From contig DATFYM010000055.1 in the NCBI GenBank assembly GCA_035315065.1, positions 1-28,920 of the forward strand: a stretch of DNA of 28,920 bases, in the 5' to 3' direction. The notes under the pieces were generated by a model. The model had not been told where the DNA came from. It did no database searches and saw nothing but the letters and a program-made list of their open reading frames with translations. A program made the translations under genes and the position numbers. Origin of the DNA: DATFYM01 sp035315065 (lineage in GTDB: Bacteria; Acidobacteriota; Terriglobia; UBA7540). Within the stretch, counting starts at the first letter, position 1. Each line of letters starts with the position of its first letter. This document shows positions 1 through 6,957 of the stretch, one piece after another.

Positions 1-1298
1 AGCACCTGGCGCGGCAAGCCCTTCACGTGGATGCCCTCGAACATCGAGTAATCCACGCGCATGTGGTGAGTCTTGGCGCTGATCGTCTCTTCCTTATTCG
101 GATCGAAAATCACGAGATCAGCGTCAGAGCCTACTACGATAGTCCCCTTGCGCGGAAAGAGCCCGAAGAGTTTCGCCGGCGTGGTCGACACGATCTCCAC
201 GAAGCGGTTCACCGAGAATCGACCGCCGCCGACGCCGCCCGTGTAGACCAGGCTCAGGCGGTTCTCGATGCCCGGGCCGCCGTTGGGAATCTTGGTGAAG
301 TCGTTGAGGCCGAGCTCCTTCTGTTCCTTGTAGCAGAACGGGCAGTGGTCGGTGGAGACCACCTGCAACTGATCGTGCGCCAGGCCGGACCACAGCTTCT
401 CCTGGTGCCACTTCTCTCGCAGCGGTGGCGTGAAGACATACTTGGCGCCCTCGAAGCCGGGCACGTCGAAGTTGTCGAGCGAAAGGTAAAGGTACTGCGG
501 GCAGGTCTCGGCGTAGACGGGCAGGCCGCGGTCCCGCGCCTCGCGCACGCGCTCCAGCGCGTCGTTGCAACTCAGGTGCACGATGTAAACCGGTGCGCCC
601 GCCATCTCCGCCAGCGCAATGGCGCGCCCCACGGCCTCCGCCTCGGCGGTGGTGGGCCGCGTCAGCGCGTGGTATTTGGGAGCGGTCTTTCCTTCGGCCA
701 GCGCGCGCTTCACGATCACGTCAATGGCGCCGCCGTTCTCGGCGTGCATGCAGACCAGCGCGCCGTTCTTGGCCGCTTGGCTGAAGGCGCGGAAGATGTT
801 AGCGTCGTCCAGCATGAAGACGCCGGGATAGGCCATGAACAGCTTGAAACTGGCCACGCCGTCGCGCACCAGAGCGTCCATTTCCTCCAGTCGCGCGTCG
901 GGCAGGTCGGTGATGATGCAGTGGAAAGCGTAGTCGATGGCGGCCTTGCCCTCGGCCTTTTTCATCCAGGTGTCAAAGGCGGTGCGCAGCGTCTGGCCTT
1001 TATACTGGATGGCGAAATCGATCAGCGTCGTCGTACCCCCGAAGGCCGCGGCAATCGTGCCGGTCTCGAAGTCGTCGGCGCTCATCGTGCCGCCGAAGGG
1101 CATGTCGAGGTGGGTGTGGACGTCGATACCGCCGGGGATGACGTAAGAGCCCGCGGCGGAAAGCACTTGGCGGGCCGACTCCCGGGGCAGGTCTTGAGCG
1201 ATGGCAGTGATGCGCCCGCCAGCGATCCCAATGTCGGAAGCGTAAGTATCGACCGCGGTGACGATGGTACCGCCCTGAATTAAAGTGTCAAGCTGCAT
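1..1298 (-). CDS. hydA: Dihydropyrimidinase / D-hydantoinase, 3' end outside window
   Basis: Cyclic amidohydrolase that opens dihydropyrimidine or hydantoin rings, probably in pyrimidine catabolism. Translating the minus strand from the ATG at 1298 gives 432 uninterrupted residues up to the window edge. The expected binuclear metal ligands are visible: H61 and H63 in DVHTHLD, the carbamylated lysine K152 in FKLFMAY, H185 in CMHAEN, H241 in VHLSC and D317 in STDHCP. The family is usually about 450-490 residues, so only a short C-terminal piece is missing. The start follows a purine-rich GGAGAGGGG stretch and a promoter with 17-bp spacing. A long ORF on the opposite strand (27-1283) is an antisense shadow. 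The substrate (dihydrouracil versus hydantoin) cannot be decided here; allantoinase is less likely. Confidence 0.93.
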   Translation of the reverse strand, partial: MQLDTLIQGGTIVTAVDTYASDIGIAGGRITAIAQDLPRESARQVLSAAGSYVIPGGIDVHTHLDMPFGGTMSADDFETGTIAAAFGGTTTLIDFAIQYKGQTLRTAFDTWMKKAEGKAAIDYAFHCIITDLPDARLEEMDALVRDGVASFKLFMAYPGVFMLDDANIFRAFSQAAKNGALVCMHAENGGAIDVIVKRALAEGKTAPKYHALTRPTTAEAEAVGRAIALAEMAGAPVYIVHLSCNDALERVREARDRGLPVYAETCPQYLYLSLDNFDVPGFEGAKYVFTPPLREKWHQEKLWSGLAHDQLQVVSTDHCPFCYKEQKELGLNDFTKIPNGGPGIENRLSLVYTGGVGGGRFSVNRFVEIVSTTPAKLFGLFPRKGTIVVGSDADLVIFDPNKEETISAKTHHMRVDYSMFEGIHVKGLPRQV

Positions 1299-1330
1299 GG
1301 CCGTGCCCCTCTCCGATACGTTGACCTCCA

Positions 1331-1359
1331 ATCGTAGTGTAGGCCACGGCTCGTGTCAA
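1331..1359 (-). promoter_or_regulatory. Sigma-70-type promoter of the hydantoinase gene
   Basis: On the minus strand a perfect -35 TTGACA (1354-1359) is followed by a 17-bp spacer and a -10 TACGAT (1331-1336, two mismatches to TATAAT). Transcription would start about 25 bases before the ATG at 1298. Confidence 0.6.
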
Positions 1360-1530
1360 ACGTGAAGCGCCGTAGGCTGGGGTGCGGGCGTCTCGCGCGC
1401 TCAGACCGCAACCTCGATCGAGGCCGGGACTGGGAGTAAAGTCCCCTCCGAATGGAATGAACACGCCCTCGCTCCCAGGTCGAGCCAGGTCGAAATACGA
1501 CGTGATCTCTGATGGTATCGGTGCCCTACT

Positions 1531-1690
1531 TAACTACCATAGTTTTCAATCACATGATGGTTTTAGCTAAGATAACCATTTTATTTTCATCAACATGGTG
1601 GCTATTTGGGTTCGGTCCGAAAACCCAACCCAAGATCCCTATTGTTATCAATACAATTTGGGTTCGGTCCGTCAAAATTGACGATCATCC
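1531..1690. repeat. AT-rich 160-bp repeat, copy A
   Basis: First of three imperfect copies (others at 1847-2007 and 2106-2264). All share TTTTCAATCACATG, then TTTTCATCAACATGG, GGCTATTTGGGTTCG, an AACCTAACCC-like block, CTATTGTTATCAA and AATTTGGG. Within the copy, TTTGGGTTCGGTCCG occurs twice (near 1606 and 1657), and the AACCCAA between them makes inverted repeats with both. Frames are not kept open between copies, so it is probably non-coding. Confidence 0.85.
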
Positions 1691-1699
1691 CTTACACAA

Positions 1700-1829
1700 T
1701 TCTCAGTTTTCAGTTTTCAGTTTTTAGTCTCCAACACCCAGTCCTCCCACTTGGCATTTCTCTCCTGTCCGCCCAAACTGGCGGTTGATGGCGGCCTCTT
1801 ACTGAGAACTGACAACTGAAGACTGGCAA
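1700..1829. repeat. Heptad-repeat hairpin (AGTTTTC family)
   Basis: Left arm 1700-1730 carries tandem 7-base units of the type CAGTTTT; right arm 1800-1829 carries the complementary units (ACTGAGAACTGACAACTG). The element lies between repeat copies A and B. The same heptad family recurs at 11078-11250, 12318-12431 and 17641-17771. Confidence 0.75.
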
Positions 1830-1846
1830 CTTTCCGGCAATATTCA

Positions 1847-2007
1847 CTAACATCCATATTTTTCAATCACATGGTGGCTAATTGCAAAACAACCAGCTTG
1901 TTTTCATCAACATGGAGGCTATTTGGGTTCGTATCGAAAAACCTAACCCTAGATCTCTATTGTTATCAATACAATTTGGGCTCGGCCCGGCAAAATCGAT
2001 GATCCTT
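1847..2007. repeat. AT-rich 160-bp repeat, copy B
   Basis: Second copy, starting 316 bp after copy A. It keeps TTTTTCAATCACATGGTGG, TTTTCATCAACATGG, CTATTTGGGTTCG and TGTTATCAATACAATTTGGG, with scattered substitutions. Both B and C run on into a similar tail of the form CTTCYGCTGACYGCC, so the homologous unit may extend past the stated end. Confidence 0.85.
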
Positions 2008-2067
2008 CCCCTTCCGCTGACCGCCCTTCTACGCGATTTGCACCAGCACCTAGAAAGGAAACCGCCT

Positions 2068-2095
2068 TCTGCTTACTGCTTTCTGCTTTGGACCT
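2068..2095. repeat. Single-arm heptad repeat (CTGCTTT family)
   Basis: Units CTTCTGC, TTACTGC, TTTCTGC and TTTGG lie between repeat copies B and C. The same family lies in the rplC-rplD gap at 26996-27030. No complementary arm is seen nearby. Confidence 0.6.
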
Positions 2096-2105
2096 CTTGT
2101 ATTCA

Positions 2106-2264
2106 TTAACCATCATAGTTTTCAATCACATGGTGGCTCATGCAAAGCAACCGGTTTGTTTTCATCAACATGGTGGCTATTTGGGTTCGTACCGGAAAAC
2201 CTAACCCAAGATCTCTATTGTTATCAAAACAATTTGGGTCCGGTCCGGCAAAAATCGATGGCCC
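2106..2264. repeat. AT-rich 160-bp repeat, copy C
   Basis: Third copy, starting 259 bp after copy B. It contains the same ordered blocks and the best internal stem of the three: ATTGTT and AACAAT around a 5-base loop near 2217. Short ORFs over copies B and C read through the repeat but differ in frame from copy A. Confidence 0.85.
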
Positions 2265-2724
2265 GTCCCTTCTGCTGACTGCCTGCAGGGCCAAAATCGA
2301 CACGCGCGCCCTGACCATCTCCCACCAAAAGGGCGAACACGGGAGCGAGTATTAAGATGATTGCCGTCCCTGCCTGCCATCACTACCACCCAGGAGCCTG
2401 GCCAACGGTTGGGCGCCAGGAAAGTTTCCGTTCGAGCCGGTGACAAGCGTAGCGTAAAAACTCCTCCTTCTTCTCGGGGCCTGTCGGAAAGACTCACAAC
2501 GGACCGAGCGATACACACAGCTTAAGGTAATTCAGAGGGATTTGTCAATAGGATATTTAGACGATTGACAACATCAGTGCGATCGACTGGAGAAAGGACG
2601 AGGCGAGAGGCACGCTAGAGAGCGTGGCCCCACATTTTCAATAGTTTATCTTGCAGCGTAACCCGGGCACGGTCGCCAAGGTAACAGGCGTTGTTTTTGC
2701 CAGCCTTCTGTGTCGCACCAATGC
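2265..2724. other. Gene-free spacer with one small hairpin
   Basis: No convincing coding frame is seen on either strand. A compact stem CACGCT-AGAG-AGCGTG lies at 2611-2626. The rest has no structure that I recognise. Confidence 0.5.
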
Positions 2725-2773
2725 CAAGATCGTGCCAGTAGGTAAACTACTGTGTTTCTGGCCCGCGATCTTG
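2725..2773 (-). terminator. Two-tier hairpin just after the maturase stop
   Basis: Outer arms CAAGATCG (2725-2732) and CGATCTTG (2766-2773) are exact complements. Inside them lies CAGTAG-GTAAA-CTACTG (2736-2752). The structure begins three bases downstream of the radical SAM stop codon. It has no T-run, so it is not a classical intrinsic terminator; a role in 3'-end stability or factor-dependent termination is inference. Confidence 0.45.
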
Positions 2774-2776
2774 TAG

Positions 2777-4093
2777 TCAGGCCTCACGCTCTACCACGAA
2801 CCCCTGGTGCAACAGGCCCAACAGCAGGTCCTTGGCGCCCTCTTTGAGGGCTCTCGCCGCGAAGTCCGCCACGGGACCCTCGACCTCCGGATTCCGGTTG
2901 CTCTCGGCAAATTGATCGGCGACTTGCTGGGCCGAGTACTTCCCGTTAAGCAGGGACAGGAGCGGTTGGAAGGAGGCGTCTACTTCCATTTCCAGTCCCG
3001 AACCTCGGTGATAAACGGTGTAAGAATCTCTCGGCATGTCATAGTGCTGAACTTCCACTTCCGGAGAGAGGCCAAGAACCGCCTCCGGTTGCCAGCCATC
3101 GCCCGGCTGTGGTGCGGGTGCGGGTTCGAGCGCCAACTCGCCGTGCCTCAGAATGGTGTAACTAAGGCATCCGCCCTGACATCCCCAGAGTTTCCGGTAC
3201 TGGCATTCCTGGCACTCGTCCATCGGGTAGAGCCGGCCCTGATAGAGGCTCATGGCCCTGCGATAGTACGCCTGGACTTCCTGCAGGTTTTGAAACTCGT
3301 CCAGATGTCGATTCCACAGCTTGGAGAGGCAGAAGCAACACCAGACTCTGAGATCGGGGCCGATGTCCACAATGGGTTCGCACCGCGCGTTGCGTTTGAA
3401 ATCCAAGACCCCCTTCATCAGCAACTCCCCGGCCTGCTCATAGTTAAAGATGCAGAGCGGAACCGCGTTGTCCATCCTGACCTCGACGCCCAGTTGCCCC
3501 GCCTGCCTCACAAACTCTATGACGAAAGGCCCCATCCTCCTGCAATCTTCCAGCTTCAAACACCTGTTTTCTGCGCCCAAGACTGGCAGGGAGAAGCTCA
3601 TGCGCACCTTATCGATGCGGTGCTTCTTGATCAGCTCCAGAACGTACTCGTATCGGGGCTTGGCTTCAAAGATGTTGAAACTGAGAGTGACATTCCCGCG
3701 CCCTGCGACGGCTGCGGTGTTGCGCTGGATTCGTTCCCACAACTTGGGCGGATAATTGTCGGGGTGGTCGATATTGAGCAGGAAAAACAACCGCCGGGGC
3801 GGGATGCGGTTGAACAGGGTGTTATAACTGTCGGGCCAGGTAGCGTTACTCAGGACGTCGACGCGCATGTCCTCCTCAAGCGCCAGTTGGATGATGCGGG
3901 GAAACTGCGGATGGAGCGTGGGCTCCCCCCCCATGGCGCGAAAAATAGGATGGTCGGATCGCTTCAAGAACGCGATCACCTTTCCTACATCCCCCAGGGA
4001 CATGGTTTGGGCGCGAGTGCCCTTTAATCTCTCCTGCGCGAAACAGTATGCACAATGGAGATTGCACGCGGTCGTTAAGAGTACGTTGGCCAT
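2777..4093 (-). CDS. Radical SAM/SPASM peptide maturase with C-terminal PqqD-like domain
   Basis: 438 residues. The radical SAM cluster motif CX3CX2C is C10, C14 and C17 (CNLHCAYC), followed by GGEP at 55-58. A SPASM-like auxiliary cluster region has C238, C252, C253, C255, C294, C297, C305 and C309; the last four are spaced CX2CX7CX3C, slightly wider than the common CX2CX5CX3C. Residues about 350-438 (VDASFQPLLSLLNGKYSA ... LLLGLLHQGFVVE) look like a PqqD/RRE peptide-binding winged helix. Start chosen at MANVLL because AGGAGG lies 6 bases upstream; an in-frame start 21 bases earlier has no such site. The gene follows a tyrosine-rich precursor by 103 bases, so it probably modifies that peptide. 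The reaction cannot be read from sequence: cross-linking, epimerisation or backbone excision are all possible. No transporter or protease gene is adjacent. Confidence 0.88.
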   Translation of the reverse strand: MANVLLTTACNLHCAYCFAQERLKGTRAQTMSLGDVGKVIAFLKRSDHPIFRAMGGEPTLHPQFPRIIQLALEEDMRVDVLSNATWPDSYNTLFNRIPPRRLFFLLNIDHPDNYPPKLWERIQRNTAAVAGRGNVTLSFNIFEAKPRYEYVLELIKKHRIDKVRMSFSLPVLGAENRCLKLEDCRRMGPFVIEFVRQAGQLGVEVRMDNAVPLCIFNYEQAGELLMKGVLDFKRNARCEPIVDIGPDLRVWCCFCLSKLWNRHLDEFQNLQEVQAYYRRAMSLYQGRLYPMDECQECQYRKLWGCQGGCLSYTILRHGELALEPAPAPQPGDGWQPEAVLGLSPEVEVQHYDMPRDSYTVYHRGSGLEMEVDASFQPLLSLLNGKYSAQQVADQFAESNRNPEVEGPVADFAARALKEGAKDLLLGLLHQGFVVEREA

Positions 4094-4111
4094 CTCGTCC
4101 CTCCTGCGGCA

Positions 4112-4143
4112 CATCGGTCGGCAGCCCGGGCTGCCGGCCGATG
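4112..4143 (-). promoter_or_regulatory. Strong hairpin between precursor and maturase genes
   Basis: Fourteen-base arms CATCGGTCGGCAGC (4112-4125) and GCTGCCGGCCGATG (4130-4143) pair with one mismatch around CCGG. It lies in the 103-base gap, just upstream of the maturase ribosome binding site. Such hairpins often lower maturase expression relative to its peptide substrate by attenuation or mRNA processing; that role is inference, and no T-run is present. Confidence 0.65.
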
Positions 4144-4196
4144 CGTCCGTGGTTTCAGAGGAAGGTAACGTTGATCGAACTACCTGCCCCTGCCCG

Positions 4197-4595
4197 CTAT
4201 CTCAGCCGTCTGAGCTGGGCTGCGATTGGGCCGATTTGGCCCGCTTCAGATCTGCCGACGTCGAAGTAATAGCCGATCCAATAGTAGATGTGGTAGAAAA
4301 GTCTGTAGTAGATCGGCCGATAGTAAATGATGTGGCTGACAAGCTGCCGCTTCCACCAGACGTCCGCGGCGTCGTATATCGGGCCAGGCCCGTGGACACG
4401 GCCCGCCTTGAATTCGTCTACCACGCGGAACAGCTCGGCGACCTTCGCGATCTGCGCCTTCTCGTCTTCCTTTAACGTCACTTTGAACCTGGCTGCTACT
4501 TCGCCAGGGCTCTTGAGCAACTCGGCCCGGAGAGCCGGGTCCTTGTCGCACGCCTCCATCATCTTCTTAATTGAGATCTCTCGTTCGTCTGGCAT
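4197..4595 (-). CDS. Tyrosine-rich RiPP precursor peptide with Nif11/NHLP-like leader
   Basis: 132 residues. Start chosen at MPDERE because AAAGGAG lies 8 bases upstream. Residues 13-60 (DPALRAELLKSPGEVAARF, then a charged helix) resemble the Nif11/nitrile-hydratase-type leader of proteusin-like precursors. A linker HGPGP (69-73) follows. Residues 89-113 are the likely core: Tyr at 91, 92, 96, 97, 101, 104, 105, 109 and 110, plus F100, W106 and F111, so 12 of 21 residues from 91 to 111 are aromatic. The core has no Cys or Thr, which argues against sactipeptide, ranthipeptide or lanthipeptide chemistry. A basic follower ends in QLRRLR. The radical SAM gene lies directly downstream. No double-glycine cleavage site is seen. 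It could also be an unmodified small membrane-active protein, but the leader and neighbour favour a RiPP. Confidence 0.72.
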   Translation of the reverse strand: MPDEREISIKKMMEACDKDPALRAELLKSPGEVAARFKVTLKEDEKAQIAKVAELFRVVDEFKAGRVHGPGPIYDAADVWWKRQLVSHIIYYRPIYYRLFYHIYYWIGYYFDVGRSEAGQIGPIAAQLRRLR

Positions 4596-5037
4596 TAACT
4601 CATCTCCTTTCCGTTGGTTCGAATCCCGCTTCTGGGGATTACGAGTGAATCGAATGTTCCGGCAATCGCTTGGGCGTCTTGCGAGTGATGCCGGGTAGGG
4701 AAACACTGCCCATCCTTCGGAAGGTTCGTAGTCTGGCATAAGTTGCTCCTGCTCCGAATCGCCGGAAGCAACGAAGGAGAAGCGGTGCTGCGAACGTTCT
4801 GTCCGCAGTCGCCTCTCGATTCAAACGATCTTACGTTCGTGAGTTGAGTATTGGAAGATTGGCAATCAAGGATCAGTGACCCAGGTCACTATACTATCCA
4901 ACAATAACCCATCTTCTACTTACGGGTGGATTCGAACGTTGGTTATCGTAAAACGCGGTAATCCGCACCGATGTAGGCTATGGCTGCTGCCAATGGGAAG
5001 CGTACCAAGACAGGGAGACCGGCCCGATTGCCAACGG
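4596..5037. other. Spacer upstream of the RiPP precursor
   Basis: This stretch contains a palindromic site at 4875-4890 and a second possible start for the precursor frame (ATG at 4739 with GGAG six bases upstream), which would give a 180-residue form. No clear -35/-10 pair is seen for the minus strand, and no other gene is supported. Confidence 0.5.
4875..4890. promoter_or_regulatory. Palindromic operator-like site
   Basis: AGTGACC-CA-GGTCACT has perfect 7-base arms with a 2-base centre, about 280 bp upstream of the precursor start. It sits next to TAGTAT/TATAGT-like bases on the minus strand. A dimeric regulator site controlling the RiPP locus is possible; nothing in the window identifies the regulator. 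Confidence 0.4.
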
Positions 5038-5577
5038 TCAGAGGGAGAAGACAAGAAAGGATGCATAACCCAGGCCCGCCCCGATCAGCGAGCCGGCCAG
5101 GACGTCGCTCAGGAAGTGCATGCCCAGAATAATGCGCGAGGCGGCAATGCTGACGGCTAGGAAAAGCAAGAAGGGCAGCAGCTCGGGGTGGAACAGTCCG
5201 ACCGAAACGGTCACCGCGAAGGCCGTGATGGAGTGACCGGACGGAAACGAGAACTGATCCGGGGGCAGGATATGCGCCCAGCAGTGCGGTTCGAGGGCGC
5301 AAGGTCGCCGGCGGCCGCTGGCCTTCTTCAGCAGGCGGAAGATGAGAATGCCCGCCAGAGCGGCCGCTTGGGCGGCGCCCAAAGTGACGAAGCGCCCGCT
5401 GCCTCCAAAGAGGAAGACGCCCAGGGCCAGCGCGTACCATACCCAGCCGTCGCCCAGACGGGTAGCCACGATCATCCACCGGCGAATCCAGCGAGGCGCA
5501 CGCCAGCGATGGACGCGGCGCATCAACCGGTGGTCGCGCGCCTGGATGTAGCCCAAAACCGCTTGCGTCGCTGTCAT
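5038..5577 (-). CDS. PAP2-family membrane phosphatase
   Basis: 179 residues from MTATQAVLG. All three signatures of the PAP2/phosphatidic acid phosphatase family are present: KX6RP (KKASGRRRP), PSGHS, and SRX5HX3D (SRIILGMHFLSD). Several hydrophobic membrane segments surround them. Such enzymes dephosphorylate lipid phosphates such as phosphatidate or undecaprenyl pyrophosphate at the membrane; the substrate is not decidable here. The ATG overlaps the stop of the upstream PHP gene as ATGA, so the two are translationally coupled. A longer reading frame starting at 5652 is only the tail of the PHP gene in another frame. Confidence 0.9.
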   Translation of the reverse strand: MTATQAVLGYIQARDHRLMRRVHRWRAPRWIRRWMIVATRLGDGWVWYALALGVFLFGGSGRFVTLGAAQAAALAGILIFRLLKKASGRRRPCALEPHCWAHILPPDQFSFPSGHSITAFAVTVSVGLFHPELLPFLLFLAVSIAASRIILGMHFLSDVLAGSLIGAGLGYASFLVFSL

Positions 5578-6458
5578 ACACTTGCCTCTCCCGGGGCTGA
5601 CCGGACGGACCACCGTCGCGAGCGTCCCGCAACGCCGCCCCGGTTGACCCAAGATCCCCAGCGCCTGGCGAAGGCGACCTCCTGAAGGTAATTGAGCAGC
5701 GTCGCCACCGGGATGCCGGCCGCCAGCGGGGCCAGGAGCAGAGCCCAGGGTCGTTCGCGCATCAACTCCCGCGTCACCAACAGCACGTCGAGCGTCAGCT
5801 TCCAGTAGCTGCCCGACTCACCTCGCACGCGGCCTTTCCCGCATCGCAGGCCGGCGAGAAACTCCTCCTTGTTGCGCGCACCCGGCACCTCGGTATAGGC
5901 GGAGCCGGCGGAGGCCAGAGTGTGCGCGTCGCTGCCTCCAAGCTCTATTTTACCCCTTTGCCGGGCCAGACGGGCGGCGTAACTGTTGTTGGCCGTCAGC
6001 AGGTGTCCGTTGACAGTCTCGAGGGCGGGAAAGCAGACCTCCAGCCAGTCGAAGTCCTCAGCCCGCCGGCGCCCGGTAAGGCTGGAAAATACATGGTTGA
6101 GGCTGAAGAGAAGCTGCTGCTCACGCAAGTAGGCCAGCAGCGCCGGCAGGTCCCGGCGCCGGCGCTGCAGTTCTACGTGTTGGCGCTCTGCGACGTCGTA
6201 CACGTTCACGTGAATTATGGTGCCGCTGGGCATCGTGCAGGTGACCTCTTCGCTGGAGAAGAAGTCCGGGTAGCGGCGCAGTTCCTCGGCCCCAGCGATC
6301 GAATCGTGGTCGGTAAGAGTTACCAGGCCCATGCCCTGGCGCTTCAACCGCGCGTAAACCTCGGGCGGCGAGCTGTAGCTCTCCTTGCAGAAGGCGCCGA
6401 GAAAGGGAGTCGTGCACCTGCCGGAATGGACCGAGTGGACATGGAGGTCGCATCGCAT
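5574..6458 (-). CDS. PHP-domain metal-dependent phosphoesterase with C-terminal hydrophobic segment
   Basis: 294 residues. PHP motifs appear in order: HVHS near the N-terminus, TDHDS, SSEEV, a conserved His in SLNHVFSS and GGSDAHT, which form the multi-metal site of the PHP superfamily. After residue ~230 a hydrophobic stretch (ALLLAPLAAGIPVATLL) suggests membrane attachment. Two adjacent ATG codons (6461 and 6458) follow GGAG; the second has the better spacing, and a TTG two codons earlier is less likely. The gene is coupled to the PAP2 phosphatase by a 4-base overlap, so the pair may act on a common lipid-linked or phosphorylated substrate (inference). Alternatives in the superfamily include nucleotide phosphodiesterase and histidinol-phosphatase-like enzymes. 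Confidence 0.85.
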   Translation of the reverse strand: MRCDLHVHSVHSGRCTTPFLGAFCKESYSSPPEVYARLKRQGMGLVTLTDHDSIAGAEELRRYPDFFSSEEVTCTMPSGTIIHVNVYDVAERQHVELQRRRRDLPALLAYLREQQLLFSLNHVFSSLTGRRRAEDFDWLEVCFPALETVNGHLLTANNSYAARLARQRGKIELGGSDAHTLASAGSAYTEVPGARNKEEFLAGLRCGKGRVRGESGSYWKLTLDVLLVTRELMRERPWALLLAPLAAGIPVATLLNYLQEVAFARRWGSWVNRGGVAGRSRRWSVRSAPGEASV

Positions 6459-6600
6459 CATCTCCAATGTAGGCCAGCCTTGTTACAGGAAGATGAAGGA
6501 TATGATAAAGTTTGGTAAACAAACAAGCGATACTAAACCTCGTAATGTTCTCATCGGCACGGTACGCCGAGGGGCTAGTGGGCTGGACATTTCATTCTAA

Positions 6601-6906
6601 ACGCCCCCTCCCCAACCCTCTCCCCCAAAAGGGGGCGAGGGGAGAATGAACACAGAGTTTTTGCTCTGAGGCTCTCAACAAGTGGGATAGGCTCTACCCC
6701 GGCTGAACTTCTCCCCTCGCCGCCTTTGAAGCTGTGAAAAAATTGCGAAAGAGCTTCAAACGCAGAGGCACAGAGAAAAATGGGAAACGTCCGTGAAACA
6801 AACCACATCTTCATGTTCTTCTCATTCTCTTCTCTGCGTCTCTGTGCCTCTGTGTTTAATTTCTTCACGCCTTCTTTTTGGGGGAGAGGGCTGCGGGTGA
6901 GGGGGT
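6601..6906. repeat. Nested intergenic repeat block between PHP gene and glycosyltransferase
   Basis: Outer inverted copies of a C-rich element lie at 6603-6635 (CCCCCTCCCCAACCCTCTCC) and 6870-6905 (GGGGGAGAGGGCTGCGGGTG). Inside them ACGCAGAGGCACAGAG (6760-6775) opposes TCTGCGTCTCTGTGCCTC (6834-6851), an octamer-type tandem repeat. A perfect 9-bp stem TTTGAAGCT/AGCTTCAAA lies at 6725-6760. No gene is supported in this gap; the remaining bases 6459-6600 hold nothing I can assign. Confidence 0.7.
6742..6783. repeat. Direct repeat copy 1 flanking the glycosyltransferase
   Basis: TTGCGAAAGAGCTTCAAACG and the following GCAGAGGCACAGAGAA match 8131-8171 in the same orientation, with about six mismatches over ~40 bases. 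The two copies bracket the glycosyltransferase gene. Confidence 0.7.
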
Positions 6907-6957
6907 GTGAAGAATGGAGTCTCACAGTACAGTATTATGCGATAATGGCGGCGCCGA

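Noticed and set aside
27..1283. 418-residue open frame on the plus strand
   Set aside because: Antisense to the hydantoinase gene, whose minus-strand translation has all metal ligands; the plus product has no recognisable domain.
1531..2264. CRISPR array
   Set aside because: Repeats are ~160 bp, imperfect, only three in number and spaced irregularly; no cas genes.
1882..2355. Small plus-strand ORFs sharing a KPNPRSLLLS-like sequence
   Set aside because: The similarity follows the DNA repeat; copy A reads in a different frame and no ribosome sites are seen.
2807..4027. 406-residue open frame on the plus strand
   Set aside because: Mirror of the radical SAM gene, produced by high GC at third positions; no motifs.
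4197..4595. Sactipeptide, ranthipeptide or lanthipeptide precursor
   Set aside because: The core has no Cys and no Thr; the only Cys (C16) is in the leader.
4197..4595. Nitrile hydratase alpha subunit
   Set aside because: Only the leader-like N-terminal part is similar; the metal-binding Cys motif is absent.
4890..4897. Minus-strand promoter at the TAGTAT/TATAGT bases by the palindrome
   Set aside because: No -35 box at 16-18 bases upstream.
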